Origin: Mycobacterium sp. ACS1612
GTDB taxonomy: Bacteria > Actinomycetota > Actinomycetes > Mycobacteriales > Mycobacteriaceae
Length of the DNA: 64,000 bases
Direction: 5' to 3'
Assembly (NCBI RefSeq): GCF_001667505.1
Contig: NZ_LZHZ01000065.1
Coordinates: 1 to 64,000 of the forward strand
The notes beneath the pieces are model-generated. The model worked only from the letters and a program-made list of their open reading frames with translations, searched no databases and was not told where the DNA came from. The position numbers were made by a program, and so were the translations under genes. Shown in pieces: positions 23,874-33,015 of this stretch; within the stretch, counting starts at the first letter, position 1; every line of letters begins with the position of its first letter.

Positions 23874-25790
23874 CTATCGTTTGAGCAGCGCGTCGATCAG
23901 CCACGGCGTCAACCACTTGACCGCCTCCGGCGTCGGGTGCACACCGTCGATGCGCATCTTGATGCCGTCGACCTTGTTGGTGTAGTAGCCGTTCGGGCCC
24001 AGCTTCTTGTTCAGATCCAGCACGGTGATGTTCGGCCGATTGCCAATCACGCTGCGCAACAACTTGTTCCACCGGTCGGCGCGGGCGGGTTGGTCTTCGG
24101 GATACAGGCTGCCGTCGGGCCGCTCGCCGCGACGGTTGTACGGCTCGGTGGTCACCACCAACCGCGCACCGGTCGACGTCAGGATGTCGAGTGCACGTTG
24201 CAACTCGCCGCGTAGGTAGGCGTCGTATCCGTCCTCGCCGATGTGCGTCCAGTTGCCCTCGTTGACCCGGTCGACGACCTCCCAACGGCCGATGATCAGC
24301 AGCACGACATCGGGCCGGTCGTGGTTGATCCGCTGCGCCCACCGCTGCGGCCAGGCGTCGCATTCGGGTTTCTGGTTCAGCGTCTCGCCGGCATAACGGT
24401 AGGGCCCGCCGCGGGCTACCCCGCACCCGATCGTTGTGTAGTTGGCGAAGCTCAGCCCCGGCGTCGGCGGCAGATACCGCATCAGCGTCCACGCGACCGA
24501 GTCGCCGAACACCGCGACCCGCTGGGTCCCCGGCGCGACCCGGCCCGACGGCGACTTCACCTCGACCGGCACCTCCGGTGACACCAGCGCCGCCGAGTCG
24601 ATGCTGCTCAGACCGGGCTCGGCGGGTTTGACGTTGACCGGAAGCACCGTCATGGTCACCACCGCGGCGGTCGCGGCCGTCGCGCCCGCCAACGGCAGCA
24701 TCGGCACGAACACCGGTCGCCAGCGCCGGATCGGCTGCTCGAGCACCCACCACGACACCGTCGCCACCGCGACCGTCGCCGCGCACCGCACGCCGAACAG
24801 CGGCCACCCCGACCAGCCAGTGCGCTCCCCGTTCAGGGCCAAGAAGATCGGCCAGTGCCACAGGTAGACGCCGTAGGAGATGGCGCCGAGCCACACCAGC
24901 GGCCGCCACGCCAGTGCCTTCGCCACCGGTGAGCCCTGGTCCAGCGCCACCGGCGCCACCACCAGCACCGCAGCGAGGGCCACCGCGATGAGCAGCCCGT
25001 AGGAGAAGTCGCGGGCACTGCCCGTCGCGTAGTGCGCCAGCGCACCCAGCCCGGCCAGTCCCACGAGCGACATCGCGGTCGCGGCCCACCGCCGGTACCG
25101 GGTGCGGATCAAGGTGCCGCCCGCGGTCAGCACCCGCCAGTCGCGCACCAGCAGCGCGGCCGCGGCGGCGCCCACCATCAGCGCCTCGATGCGGGTGTCG
25201 GTGCCGAAGTAGACCCGGTTGACGTCGGACGACATCAGAATCGCCGCGGCGGCCGAACCCGCGGCGCCGAGCACGGCGAGCCCGCACACCGCCCACCGGG
25301 CCCGCGCCCCGAACACCGCGGCGACGGCCAGCACCAGCAACGGCCACAGCAGATAGAACTGCTCCTCGACGCCGAGGGACCAGGTGTGCTGCAGCGGAGA
25401 CGGCGGGCTGCCCTGCGAGAAGTAGTCGGTCTTCTGCGCGACGAACGCCCAGTTGGCCACCCAGACCAAGGCGGCGACGGCGTCGTCGCGCAGCGTCGTG
25501 GTGGCTTCGGAGGGGAAGAACCTGCGCGCCGCGACGACGGCCATCACCATCGCGATCAACGCGGGCAACAGCCGACGGGCCCGCCGGATCCAGAAGTCGC
25601 GCAGCCGGATTCGCCCGGTACGGGCCCGCTCGTCAAGCAGCAGCGAGGTGATCAGGAAGCCACTGAGCACGAAGAAGACGTCGACACCCAGGAATCCGCC
25701 GGAAACGCCGGGGATGCCGCCGTGTTCGGCAAGCACGAGTGCGACGGCGACGGCGCGGATGCCGTCCAATGCGGGAATCGCCTGGCGCAC
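23874..25790 (-). CDS. Acyltransferase-3 membrane protein with C-terminal SGNH domain
   Basis: 638-residue OafA/YrhL-type protein. Residues 1-370 are the acyltransferase-3 membrane domain: ALDGIRAVAVALVLAEHGG with the catalytic His, GFLGVDVFFVLSGFLIT, and RDFWIRRARRLLPAL. Residues about 420-638 are a periplasmic SGNH hydrolase-like domain with VAVFGDSVAW (Ser block) and DGVHPTPEAV (Asp-His block). Such proteins O-acylate envelope glycans or glycolipids, the SGNH part transferring the acyl group outside. The acceptor is unknown. Cotranscribed with the NUDIX gene. Confidence 0.9.
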   Translation of the reverse strand: MRQAIPALDGIRAVAVALVLAEHGGIPGVSGGFLGVDVFFVLSGFLITSLLLDERARTGRIRLRDFWIRRARRLLPALIAMVMAVVAARRFFPSEATTTLRDDAVAALVWVANWAFVAQKTDYFSQGSPPSPLQHTWSLGVEEQFYLLWPLLVLAVAAVFGARARWAVCGLAVLGAAGSAAAAILMSSDVNRVYFGTDTRIEALMVGAAAAALLVRDWRVLTAGGTLIRTRYRRWAATAMSLVGLAGLGALAHYATGSARDFSYGLLIAVALAAVLVVAPVALDQGSPVAKALAWRPLVWLGAISYGVYLWHWPIFLALNGERTGWSGWPLFGVRCAATVAVATVSWWVLEQPIRRWRPVFVPMLPLAGATAATAAVVTMTVLPVNVKPAEPGLSSIDSAALVSPEVPVEVKSPSGRVAPGTQRVAVFGDSVAWTLMRYLPPTPGLSFANYTTIGCGVARGGPYRYAGETLNQKPECDAWPQRWAQRINHDRPDVVLLIIGRWEVVDRVNEGNWTHIGEDGYDAYLRGELQRALDILTSTGARLVVTTEPYNRRGERPDGSLYPEDQPARADRWNKLLRSVIGNRPNITVLDLNKKLGPNGYYTNKVDGIKMRIDGVHPTPEAVKWLTPWLIDALLKR

Positions 25791-25842
25791 TGCGCGAAGT
25801 CTAGGGCGGCAACCCCAACCAGCAGAGAAGGCGCGCTGGCGA

Positions 25843-27375
25843 CTACTTGACGCCGGGCAACCGCTTCAACGCCTTCAACCCGTACGTCATCAGCCACGCG
25901 TATCGGTCGGCGCGCAGCCACGACGGCGCGCCGACGGGCAGCAATCGCTCCATCGCAATGGTCTGCGACTCGGTGTACTTGAGAAGGCCGTGCTCACCGT
26001 GCCTGCGGCCGACGCCGGAATCCTTCATCCCGCCCATCGGCGCGTCGACCGACGCCCACGCCGCGGCGTAGCCCTCGTTGACGTTGACGGTGCCCGCCTC
26101 CAGACGCGCAGCCACCCGCCTGCCCCGGGCCGGATCGGACGTCCAGACGCTGAAGTTCAGCCCGTATGCGCTGTCGTTGGCCTTGGCGATCGCCTCGTCC
26201 TCGGTGTCCACCGGGTACAGCGAAACCACCGGCCCGAACGTCTCGTCGGCGTATGCGGCCATCCCCTCCCGCACACCGGACAGGATGGTCGGCTCGTAGA
26301 AATACGGGCCGATGTCCGGCCTGCCGCGACCACCAGCAAGCACGGTGGCCCCCTTGGCGACCGCGTCGTCGACGTGGTGGGTGACCGTCTGCAGTTGTTT
26401 GTCGTTGATCAGCGAGCCCATGTCCGCCGAATAGTCCAACGCCCCGGACAGCGTCATCGCCTCGGTTGCGGCGACGAAGCGGTCCACGAACTCGCCCCAG
26501 AGTGTGGTCGGCACGTAGATGCGCTCGATCGAGATGCACAACTGTCCCGCGTTGGAGAACGCCGCCCTCGCCGCGCCCTTGGCCGCCTTCTTCACGTCGG
26601 CGTCGTCGAGCACCAGCAGTGCGTTCTTGCCGCCGAGTTCCATCGAGTAGTCGATGAGCCGTTCGGCCGCCTGGGCCGCGACGGTGCGCCCGACGCTGGT
26701 GGAACCGGTGAACATCAGAAAGTCGGACTCTTCGATGATCGGGGCGCCGAGCTCAGCACCCGGTCCGGTGACGACCTGCACGAGACCGCTTGGCATGCCT
26801 GCTTTCTCGAGCATTTCCACGGCCCACAGGGCCGAGAACGGGGTGCGGTCGTCGGGTTTGGCGAGGATCGCGTTGCCCGCGACGATCGCCGGTAGCGCGT
26901 CGCTGATGCCCAGCGTCAGCGGGTAGTTCCACGGCGATATCACGCCCACCAACCCCTTGGGATGGTGGTGTTCCCACACCTCGGTCAGCATCAGCTGCAC
27001 GCCTTGGCGCCGCTTGGGGCGTAGGTAGTCCGCGGCGGTGTTCGCGTAGTACCGCGCCGTCAGGCAGACGTCGACGACTTCCTCGAAGGCGTGGCGGCGC
27101 GCTTTGCCGTTCTCCAGTTGGATGATGTCGAGTACTTCGTCCTGGTGTTGCAGCACCAGATCGTGGAAGCGCATCAGCATCGCCGCTCGTTCCTCGACCG
27201 GCGTCTCGGCCCACTTCTGTTGCACCGCACGGGCTCGCTGCGCCGCCGCGACCACATCCGCCCGGCTGCAGTGCGGGACCCGGCCGAGAGGCTCACCCGT
27301 CATCGCGTTGGTGATCTCGCGGTCAGAGCCGGGGTCGACGCCGTCGATGCGGCCGGACAACTGTTCGAGCTCCAC
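25843..27375 (-). CDS. gabD2: Succinate-semialdehyde dehydrogenase, GabD2-type
   Basis: 510-residue aldehyde dehydrogenase close to mycobacterial GabD2 (Rv1731). Cofactor and catalytic elements: VISPWNYPLTLGI, FTGSTSVGRTVA, catalytic-base motif YSMELGGKNALLVL, nucleophile region NAGQLCISIERIYV, and ETFGPVVSLYPV. Oxidises succinic semialdehyde to succinate in the family, closing the alternative route from 2-oxoglutarate. It follows a second ALDH gene on the same strand with a 43-bp gap, so the two may be cotranscribed. M. tuberculosis keeps gabD2 elsewhere. Confidence 0.85.
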   Translation of the reverse strand: MELEQLSGRIDGVDPGSDREITNAMTGEPLGRVPHCSRADVVAAAQRARAVQQKWAETPVEERAAMLMRFHDLVLQHQDEVLDIIQLENGKARRHAFEEVVDVCLTARYYANTAADYLRPKRRQGVQLMLTEVWEHHHPKGLVGVISPWNYPLTLGISDALPAIVAGNAILAKPDDRTPFSALWAVEMLEKAGMPSGLVQVVTGPGAELGAPIIEESDFLMFTGSTSVGRTVAAQAAERLIDYSMELGGKNALLVLDDADVKKAAKGAARAAFSNAGQLCISIERIYVPTTLWGEFVDRFVAATEAMTLSGALDYSADMGSLINDKQLQTVTHHVDDAVAKGATVLAGGRGRPDIGPYFYEPTILSGVREGMAAYADETFGPVVSLYPVDTEDEAIAKANDSAYGLNFSVWTSDPARGRRVAARLEAGTVNVNEGYAAAWASVDAPMGGMKDSGVGRRHGEHGLLKYTESQTIAMERLLPVGAPSWLRADRYAWLMTYGLKALKRLPGVK

Positions 27376-27418
27376 GACGACCGGGGTAGCCGGTTGGGGT
27401 GCAGCGAAACCCTCGGCG

Positions 27419-28867
27419 CTATTTGGTCAGCGCGATGTATTTGATGTCGAGGTACTCGTCGATGCCTTCGAAGCCGCCCTCACGGCCGAAGCCGGATTCC
27501 TTGACTCCGCCGAATGGTGCGGCCGGATCGGAGATCACGCCGCGGTTGACGCCGACCATGCCCGACTCGATGCCCTCGGCCACGCGCAGCGCGCGGTCCA
27601 ACGACTGGGTATAGATGTAGGCCGCCAACCCGTACTCGGTGTCGTTTGCCGCCTGGATGCCCTCCTCCTCGGAGTCAAAGCCGGTGATCGGCGCCACCGG
27701 CCCGAACACCTCTTCCTTGAGGATCCGCGCGTCAGCGGGCACATCGGCCAACACCGTGGCCGGATAGAAGTTGCCCGGCCCGCCGGGGGCGACGCCGCCG
27801 ACCGCAACCGTCGCACCGCGCGACACCGCGTCGGAGACCAGGTCCTCGACGGTGGCGACCTGCTTGGCGTTGATCAGCGGGCCGAGCGTCGAGGACTCGT
27901 CGATGCCCTTGCCAAGGGTGAACTCGCTCATCCGCTTGACCAGTTTCTCGGTGAACTCCTCGCGGATCGAGTTCGCGACGTGGAAGCGGTTGGCCGCCGT
28001 GCAGGCCTCGCCACCGTTGCGCATCTTCGCCAGGATCGCCCCGTCGACGGCTGCGTCGACATCGGCGTCGTCGAACACGATGAACGGCGCGTTGCCGCCC
28101 AACTCCATCGACGTGCGCAGCAGCTTGTCCGCCGACTGCTTGACCAACGCCTTGCCCACGCCGGTGGATCCGGTGAACGTCAGCTTGCGCAGCCGACCGT
28201 CGTTGATCAGTGCCTCCGTCACCGGCCCCGGGCTGCTGGTCGGCAACACCGACAACACGCCCTTGGGTAAGCCAGCCTCGTCCATCAACTTGGCGAGCAA
28301 CAGCATCGTCAGCGGCGTCTCCTGCGCCGGTTTGACGATCATCGTGCAGCCCGCCGCAAACGCCGGCCCGATCTTGCGGGTGCCCATCGCCAGCGGGAAG
28401 TTCCACGGCGTGATCGCATAACACGGGCCCACCGGCTGCTTGGTCACCAGGACGCGGCCGGTGCCCGCCGGGCTCGGGGTGAATCGGCCGTGCACGCGGA
28501 CCGCCTCCTCGGCGAACCAGCGGAAGAACTCCGCGCCGTATTTGACCTCGCCCATGCTCTCGGGCAGCACCTTGCCCATCTCGAGGGTCATCAGCGTCGC
28601 GATGTCCTCGGCGCGTTCGGTGATTTTCTCGAATACCGCCCGCAGGATCTCACCCCGCTCCCGTGGCGGGGTGGCCGCCCAGTCGGCCTGCACGGCGCAC
28701 GCGGCGTCCAACGCGGCGATCGCGTCTTCCGGAGTGGCATCGGCGACGGCGGTCAGCACCTGATCGTCGGACGGGTCGAGAACATTGAATGTCGAGGAGC
28801 CGTCGCGTTCCTCACCGCCGATCCACAGACCGGTGGGTACTGACTTCAGCAAGGCTTGGGTGTCCAT
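27419..28867 (-). CDS. NAD(P)-dependent succinate-semialdehyde dehydrogenase, GabD1-type
   Basis: 482-residue aldehyde dehydrogenase of the GabD class: YAITPWNFPLAMGTRKIGPA, FTGSTGVGKALV, base motif TSMELGGNAPFIVFDD, nucleophile NGGEACTAANRF, and the C-terminal AAPFGGVKESGFGREGG. Likely oxidises succinic semialdehyde. The ATG at 28867 is 48 bp from the divergent pgi start, so regulation may be shared. Together with the adjacent GabD2-type gene and sucCD it concentrates succinate-forming enzymes in this region. Substrate preference cannot be fixed from sequence. Confidence 0.85.
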   Translation of the reverse strand: MDTQALLKSVPTGLWIGGEERDGSSTFNVLDPSDDQVLTAVADATPEDAIAALDAACAVQADWAATPPRERGEILRAVFEKITERAEDIATLMTLEMGKVLPESMGEVKYGAEFFRWFAEEAVRVHGRFTPSPAGTGRVLVTKQPVGPCYAITPWNFPLAMGTRKIGPAFAAGCTMIVKPAQETPLTMLLLAKLMDEAGLPKGVLSVLPTSSPGPVTEALINDGRLRKLTFTGSTGVGKALVKQSADKLLRTSMELGGNAPFIVFDDADVDAAVDGAILAKMRNGGEACTAANRFHVANSIREEFTEKLVKRMSEFTLGKGIDESSTLGPLINAKQVATVEDLVSDAVSRGATVAVGGVAPGGPGNFYPATVLADVPADARILKEEVFGPVAPITGFDSEEEGIQAANDTEYGLAAYIYTQSLDRALRVAEGIESGMVGVNRGVISDPAAPFGGVKESGFGREGGFEGIDEYLDIKYIALTK

Positions 28868-28915
28868 AACTCTCTCTTACACCTTCGGACAATTGACCGC
28901 ACTAGGGTCGTCTAC

Positions 28916-30583
28916 ATGACGATGAACACGCAGCAGATTGCCGATATTTCAGCGACTCCCGCATGGCAGGCCCTGCAGCGGCATCACAACGAAATCAGTG
29001 GCAAGACGCTGCGCGAGTTGTTTGCCGAGGATCCCGAACGCGGCACCGAGCTGACACTGAGCGTCGGCGACCTGTACATCGACTACAGCAAGCACCGGGT
29101 GTCGCGGGAGACGCTGGGATTGCTGCTCGACCTCGCCCGCGCCGCGAACCTCGAACAGCACCGCGACGCAATGTTCTCCGGTGTGCACATCAACACCTCG
29201 GAGAACCGGGCGGTGCTGCACACCGCGCTGCGCGATCCGGTCGGCGTCGAGCTCACCGTCGACGGCCAGAACGTCGTCGAGGACGTGCACGCGGTGCTCG
29301 ACAAGATGGGCGATTTCACCGACCGGCTGCGCAGCGGCGAGTGGACCGGCGCCACCGGTGAGCGCATCAAGACCGTCGTCAACATCGGCATCGGCGGGTC
29401 GGATCTGGGTCCGGTGATGGTGTACAACGCGTTGCGCCATTACGCGGACGTCGGCATCTCGGCGCGGTTCGTCTCCAACGTCGACCCCGCCGATCTGGTG
29501 GCAAAGCTCGACGGACTGGAGCCTGCCACAACACTTTTCATCGTCGCATCGAAGACGTTCTCGACGCTGGAGACGCTGACCAACGCGACGGCGGCTCGCC
29601 GCTGGCTGACCGAAACGCTCGGTGATGCCGCGGTGGCCAAGCACTTCGTCGCCGTGTCGACGAACACGAAACTGGTCGACGACTTCGGCATCAACACCGA
29701 GAACATGTTCGGCTTCTGGGACTGGGTCGGCGGCCGCTATTCCGTCGACAGCGCAATCGGTTTGAGCGTGATGGCAGCCATCGGCCGCGAACGGTTCGCC
29801 GACTTCCTGGCGGGGTTCCACATTGTCGACGAGCACTTCCGGACCGCGCCGCTGGAAGCCAACGCGCCAGCGCTACTCGGCCTGATCGGCTTGTGGTACA
29901 CCAACTTCTTCGGCGCCGAGACGCGCGCGGTACTGCCGTATTCGAACGACCTGTCGCGGTTCGCGGCGTATCTGCAGCAGCTGACCATGGAGTCGAACGG
30001 CAAGTCGGTACGCGCAGATGGCACACCGGTGGTGACGAGCACCGGTGAGATCTTCTGGGGCGAACCAGGCACCAATGGCCAGCACGCGTTCTATCAGTTG
30101 ATCCACCAGGGCACGCGGCTGATCCCGGCCGATTTCATCGGGTTCTCGCAGCCGACAGACGATTTGGCGACCGCCGACGGCTCCGGCAGCATGCACGACC
30201 TGCTGATGAGCAACTTCTTCGCACAGACGCAGGTACTGGCGTTCGGCAAGACGGCCGAGGAGATCGCCGCCGAGGGCACGCCGCCAGAAGTCGTCCCGCA
30301 CAAGGTGATGCCGGGTAACCGGCCGTCGACGTCGATCCTAGGCACCAAGTTGACGCCGTCAGTTGTCGGCCAGTTGATCGCACTGTACGAGCATCAGGTG
30401 TTCACCGAGGGCGTCATCTGGGGCATCGACTCGTTCGACCAGTGGGGCGTCGAACTCGGTAAGACGCAGGCGAAGGCGTTGCTGCCGGTGATCACCAGCG
30501 ACGCCTCGCCTGCGAAGCAGTCGGACACCTCGACGGACGCGTTGGTGCGCCGCTACCGCACCGAGCGCGGGCGCACCGCCTGA
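28916..30583 (+). CDS. pgi: Glucose-6-phosphate isomerase
   Basis: 555-residue phosphoglucose isomerase, interconverting glucose-6-phosphate and fructose-6-phosphate. Signatures NIGIGGSDLGPVM, VASKTFSTLET, GGRYSVDSAIGL, MESNGKSV, GTNGQHAFYQLIHQG and the family signature GVIWGIDSFDQWGVELGK are intact. ATG at 28916 is used; the frame is open upstream to 28856 without family similarity. A TAGGGT element at 28903-28908 would place the transcription start at the ATG, a possible leaderless mRNA, though no good -35 is seen. Equivalent to Rv0946c. Confidence 0.97.
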   Translation: MTMNTQQIADISATPAWQALQRHHNEISGKTLRELFAEDPERGTELTLSVGDLYIDYSKHRVSRETLGLLLDLARAANLEQHRDAMFSGVHINTSENRAVLHTALRDPVGVELTVDGQNVVEDVHAVLDKMGDFTDRLRSGEWTGATGERIKTVVNIGIGGSDLGPVMVYNALRHYADVGISARFVSNVDPADLVAKLDGLEPATTLFIVASKTFSTLETLTNATAARRWLTETLGDAAVAKHFVAVSTNTKLVDDFGINTENMFGFWDWVGGRYSVDSAIGLSVMAAIGRERFADFLAGFHIVDEHFRTAPLEANAPALLGLIGLWYTNFFGAETRAVLPYSNDLSRFAAYLQQLTMESNGKSVRADGTPVVTSTGEIFWGEPGTNGQHAFYQLIHQGTRLIPADFIGFSQPTDDLATADGSGSMHDLLMSNFFAQTQVLAFGKTAEEIAAEGTPPEVVPHKVMPGNRPSTSILGTKLTPSVVGQLIALYEHQVFTEGVIWGIDSFDQWGVELGKTQAKALLPVITSDASPAKQSDTSTDALVRRYRTERGRTA

Positions 30584-30610
30584 TTGCGTCTGCTCAAGGG
30601 GAGAGGTCAG

Positions 30611-30985
30611 TTAGCCGGCGGGGATGTTGATGCAACCGACATTCGGGAGGCATCCGCTGGCGCCGCCGGGGCCTGCCGAGCCGCCGGGGCCGTAGGGGGA
30701 AAGCGATCCGCTGGCACCGCCGCCATCGGCTGAACCTTCCGGTCCATAGGGAATCGCGCCTTGCGCGCCACCGCCGTCAGCGGTGCCTGCCGGTCCGTAA
30801 GGGATATTCACTTGGGCACCATCGGGGCCGACGTTGCCGAGGTCGCTGCAAGGGGTGCCGTCGGCGTTCACACATGGAGGCGGGGGCGCCGGGGGGTCAG
30901 CCAATGCGGCCGGTGCTGCGGCGATCGCGGCTGCCGCAGCGCCCGCGAACAGTAGGGGCGTCATCTTCGTCAGTTTTACGATCAT
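30611..30985 (-). CDS. Small secreted Gly/Pro-rich repeat protein
   Basis: 124-residue exported protein. Signal peptide of about 30 residues (ends AIAAAPAALADPP). The mature part contains three imperfect repeats around PYGPxG followed by SADGGGASG-like spacers, plus four cysteines (PPPCVNADGTPC and GCLPNVGC) that could form two disulfides. No enzymatic motif. Convergent with pgi, 27 bp apart. I do not recognise the function; small cysteine-bracketed Gly-rich secreted proteins are common in mycobacteria. Confidence 0.8.
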   Translation of the reverse strand: MIVKLTKMTPLLFAGAAAAAIAAAPAALADPPAPPPPCVNADGTPCSDLGNVGPDGAQVNIPYGPAGTADGGGAQGAIPYGPEGSADGGGASGSLSPYGPGGSAGPGGASGCLPNVGCINIPAG

Positions 30986-31035
30986 GCGGTTCGGCTACCA
31001 CGCTGGCCGGACCGCTAAACCTCTAGCGCGGCTAA

Positions 31036-31785
31036 TTAGGCGAGCTTGCCAGCCAGGGGCGGCGGCAGCAAGCGCAGCACCTGGACCAGCGGCGCCCACG
31101 GCCACCGCGGCACGGCGGCACGGCCCGGTTCGCGTTCGATGGCCTCGACCATCGCGGTGGTCCCGGTGTCGTTGTCCACCATCAGCGTGCTGGTGTCGGC
31201 CTTCGCGGTCATCTCGGACTCGATGTAGCCCGGCTCGATCACCGTCACCGTGATCGGGCCCTTCGCGTACTCGGCGCGCAGCGACTCGCCGAGCGACGAC
31301 AACCCGGCCTTGCTCGCGGCGTACGCCGCACGGACTCCCGGCACGCCCTTGTTGGCGAGCACCGACGAGATCAGCACCAGGTGGCCACCGCCCGCCGCGG
31401 TGAACATTTCGATCGCGGTCTCGATTTGCACAAGGGCGGCAACAAGATTCGTCTCGACGGTGGCTTTGTTGGCCCACAGCTTGCCCGACCCGAGTCGCGC
31501 GCCCTTGCCGATGCCCGCATTGACGATGATGCGGTCGATGCCACCAAGCGCATCGGATAGTTCGGCGAACACCTTGGGTACCTGTTCGTGGTCGTTGACG
31601 TCGAGTGCCGCGACCGCGACCGTGATGCCGGGATGCCGCTCGAGCAGTTCGGCGCGCAACTCGTCGAGGCGGTCGGTGCGACGGGCACACAGCGCCAGAT
31701 CGCGGCCCTTCGCGGCGAACTTGCGTGCCATGCCTGCGCCGAGGCCCGACGACGCGCCGGTGATCAATATTTTCTGCCGAGTCAT
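31036..31785 (-). CDS. Short-chain dehydrogenase/reductase (Rv0945-type)
   Basis: 249-residue classical SDR. Rossmann motif ITGASSGLGAGMARKFA near residue 7, VNAGIG (NAG), catalytic Ser in LISSVLAN and YAASK with catalytic Tyr and Lys. Position downstream of pgi matches Rv0945. Substrate unknown. Divergent from the small gene at 31861; the 75-bp gap between them would hold both promoters. Confidence 0.9.
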   Translation of the reverse strand: MTRQKILITGASSGLGAGMARKFAAKGRDLALCARRTDRLDELRAELLERHPGITVAVAALDVNDHEQVPKVFAELSDALGGIDRIIVNAGIGKGARLGSGKLWANKATVETNLVAALVQIETAIEMFTAAGGGHLVLISSVLANKGVPGVRAAYAASKAGLSSLGESLRAEYAKGPITVTVIEPGYIESEMTAKADTSTLMVDNDTGTTAMVEAIEREPGRAAVPRWPWAPLVQVLRLLPPPLAGKLA

Positions 31786-31860
31786 CCGAGCAGCCTAACC
31801 AGTTTGCACCGTCACCCAACGGGTAGGCAGCGGCCACACCCAACGACTCGAGGAGGACAA

Positions 31861-32103
31861 ATGCCAGCAGGACAAACAGGTTTCGACGATGTCACGTTCG
31901 ACCTGATCTCCGTCCAGTACCACTCGCTGAAGGCCGGTCATGACTACGGGCAGTACCTGCGAGACGCGAAAAACGCCGGCCTCGACGACGTCGCGTCGTT
32001 CTTCGAGAACGTGATGGAGCAGGACGCGACGCGGGCCAAGCGCTGCCACGAATTCCTCAGCCGCCTGCAGGGATCGGAGGTCGCGGGCCCCGCCGTCAGC
32101 TAA
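31861..32103 (+). CDS. Small helical protein of unknown function
   Basis: 80-residue acidic, all-helical-looking protein (FDLISVQYHSLKAGHDYGQY, then SFFENVMEQDATRAKRCHEFL). The spacing of Glu, His and Tyr in two predicted helices recalls half of a ferritin-like bundle, but the ligand pattern is not decisive. Strong ribosome-binding site GAGGAGGACAA immediately before ATG 31861; the frame extends upstream only as a shadow of the SDR gene. Ends 2 bp from the convergent glycosylase gene. No recognised family. Confidence 0.75.
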   Translation: MPAGQTGFDDVTFDLISVQYHSLKAGHDYGQYLRDAKNAGLDDVASFFENVMEQDATRAKRCHEFLSRLQGSEVAGPAVS

Positions 32104-32105
32104 CC

Positions 32106-32999
32106 CTATTTGAGCAACCGCGACAGCCTTCGGTCGGCCAGAATCTTGCCGCCCGTCTGACAGGTCGGGCAGTACTGAAACGACTTGTCCGCGAAAGACA
32201 CCTCACGCACGGTGTCCCCGCACACCGGACACGGCAGACCAGTGCGCGCATGCACCCGCAGTCCCGATCGCTTCTCCCCCTTCAGCGTTGCCGCCTGCTG
32301 CCCCACCGAACGCGAAACCGCGTCGGTCAGCACGGAGATCATCGCGTCGTGCAGCGCCGCCAGTTGTGCCTCGGTCAGCTTGCCCGCGGTTGCGAACGGA
32401 GACAGCTTGGCGACGTGCAGAATCTCGTCGCTGTAGGCGTTGCCGATGCCCGCGATCACCTTCTGGTCGGTGATGACGGTCTTGATCCGCCCGCCCTGCC
32501 CGGCCAGCACGCCCGCCAGGTCCTCTGGCCCCAACGACAGCGCGTCTGGGCCGAGGGCCGCGATACCGGGCACCTTCGAAGGGTCGTCGACAAGCCACAC
32601 CGCCAACCGCTTTTGCGTGCCTGCCTCGGTGAGGTCGAAGCCCGGAGCCGCGCCGGCGGCGACATTCGACCCAGCCGACTCCCCCGGAGTTCCGAGATGC
32701 ACCCGCAGCGCGATCGGCCCTTTGCCCGGTTTCAGCGGCGCCGCGGCCAGCTTGTCCGACCAGCGCAGCCAACCCGCCCGCGACAGGTGCGTGATCAGAT
32801 GCAGGTCGCCCGCCTGCATGCCGAGGTATTTGCCCCACCGGTTGGCCCCGGTGACAGCCAGGCCGTGCAGTGCGGTGAGCGGCGGGTCGAACGTCTTGAG
32901 CACCGACAGCGCCGCAACGTCGACGCGTCCCACGGTCAGCCCGACGGCGTGACGGCGCAGATGGTCCGCTAGGGCTTCGACCTCAGGTAGTTCCGGCAT
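32106..32999 (-). CDS. Formamidopyrimidine-DNA glycosylase / endonuclease VIII family protein (Rv0944-type)
   Basis: 297-residue Fpg/Nei DNA glycosylase for oxidised bases. The catalytic N-terminus PELPEVE (Pro2 nucleophile, Glu3) is present after Met removal, NRWGKYLGM carries the DNA-phosphate Lys, and VIAGIGNAYSDEILHVAKL is the helix-two-turn-helix. The C-terminal zinc finger is complete: CPVC ... YCPTC. M. tuberculosis Rv0944 at this place is, to my knowledge, a shorter remnant; here the gene looks intact. Sits in a neighbourhood with UvrD1 and LigD. Base specificity not predicted. Confidence 0.9.
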   Translation of the reverse strand: MPELPEVEALADHLRRHAVGLTVGRVDVAALSVLKTFDPPLTALHGLAVTGANRWGKYLGMQAGDLHLITHLSRAGWLRWSDKLAAAPLKPGKGPIALRVHLGTPGESAGSNVAAGAAPGFDLTEAGTQKRLAVWLVDDPSKVPGIAALGPDALSLGPEDLAGVLAGQGGRIKTVITDQKVIAGIGNAYSDEILHVAKLSPFATAGKLTEAQLAALHDAMISVLTDAVSRSVGQQAATLKGEKRSGLRVHARTGLPCPVCGDTVREVSFADKSFQYCPTCQTGGKILADRRLSRLLK

Positions 33000-33015
33000 G
33001 TGTCCAGTGTGCCGG

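Noticed and set aside
23872..25347. Large upstream extension of the NUDIX frame
   Set aside because: Shadow of the acyltransferase gene; the NUDIX protein begins at 23871.
25453..26895. 480-codon plus-strand frame
   Set aside because: Antisense to the acyltransferase and gabD2 genes; no domain.
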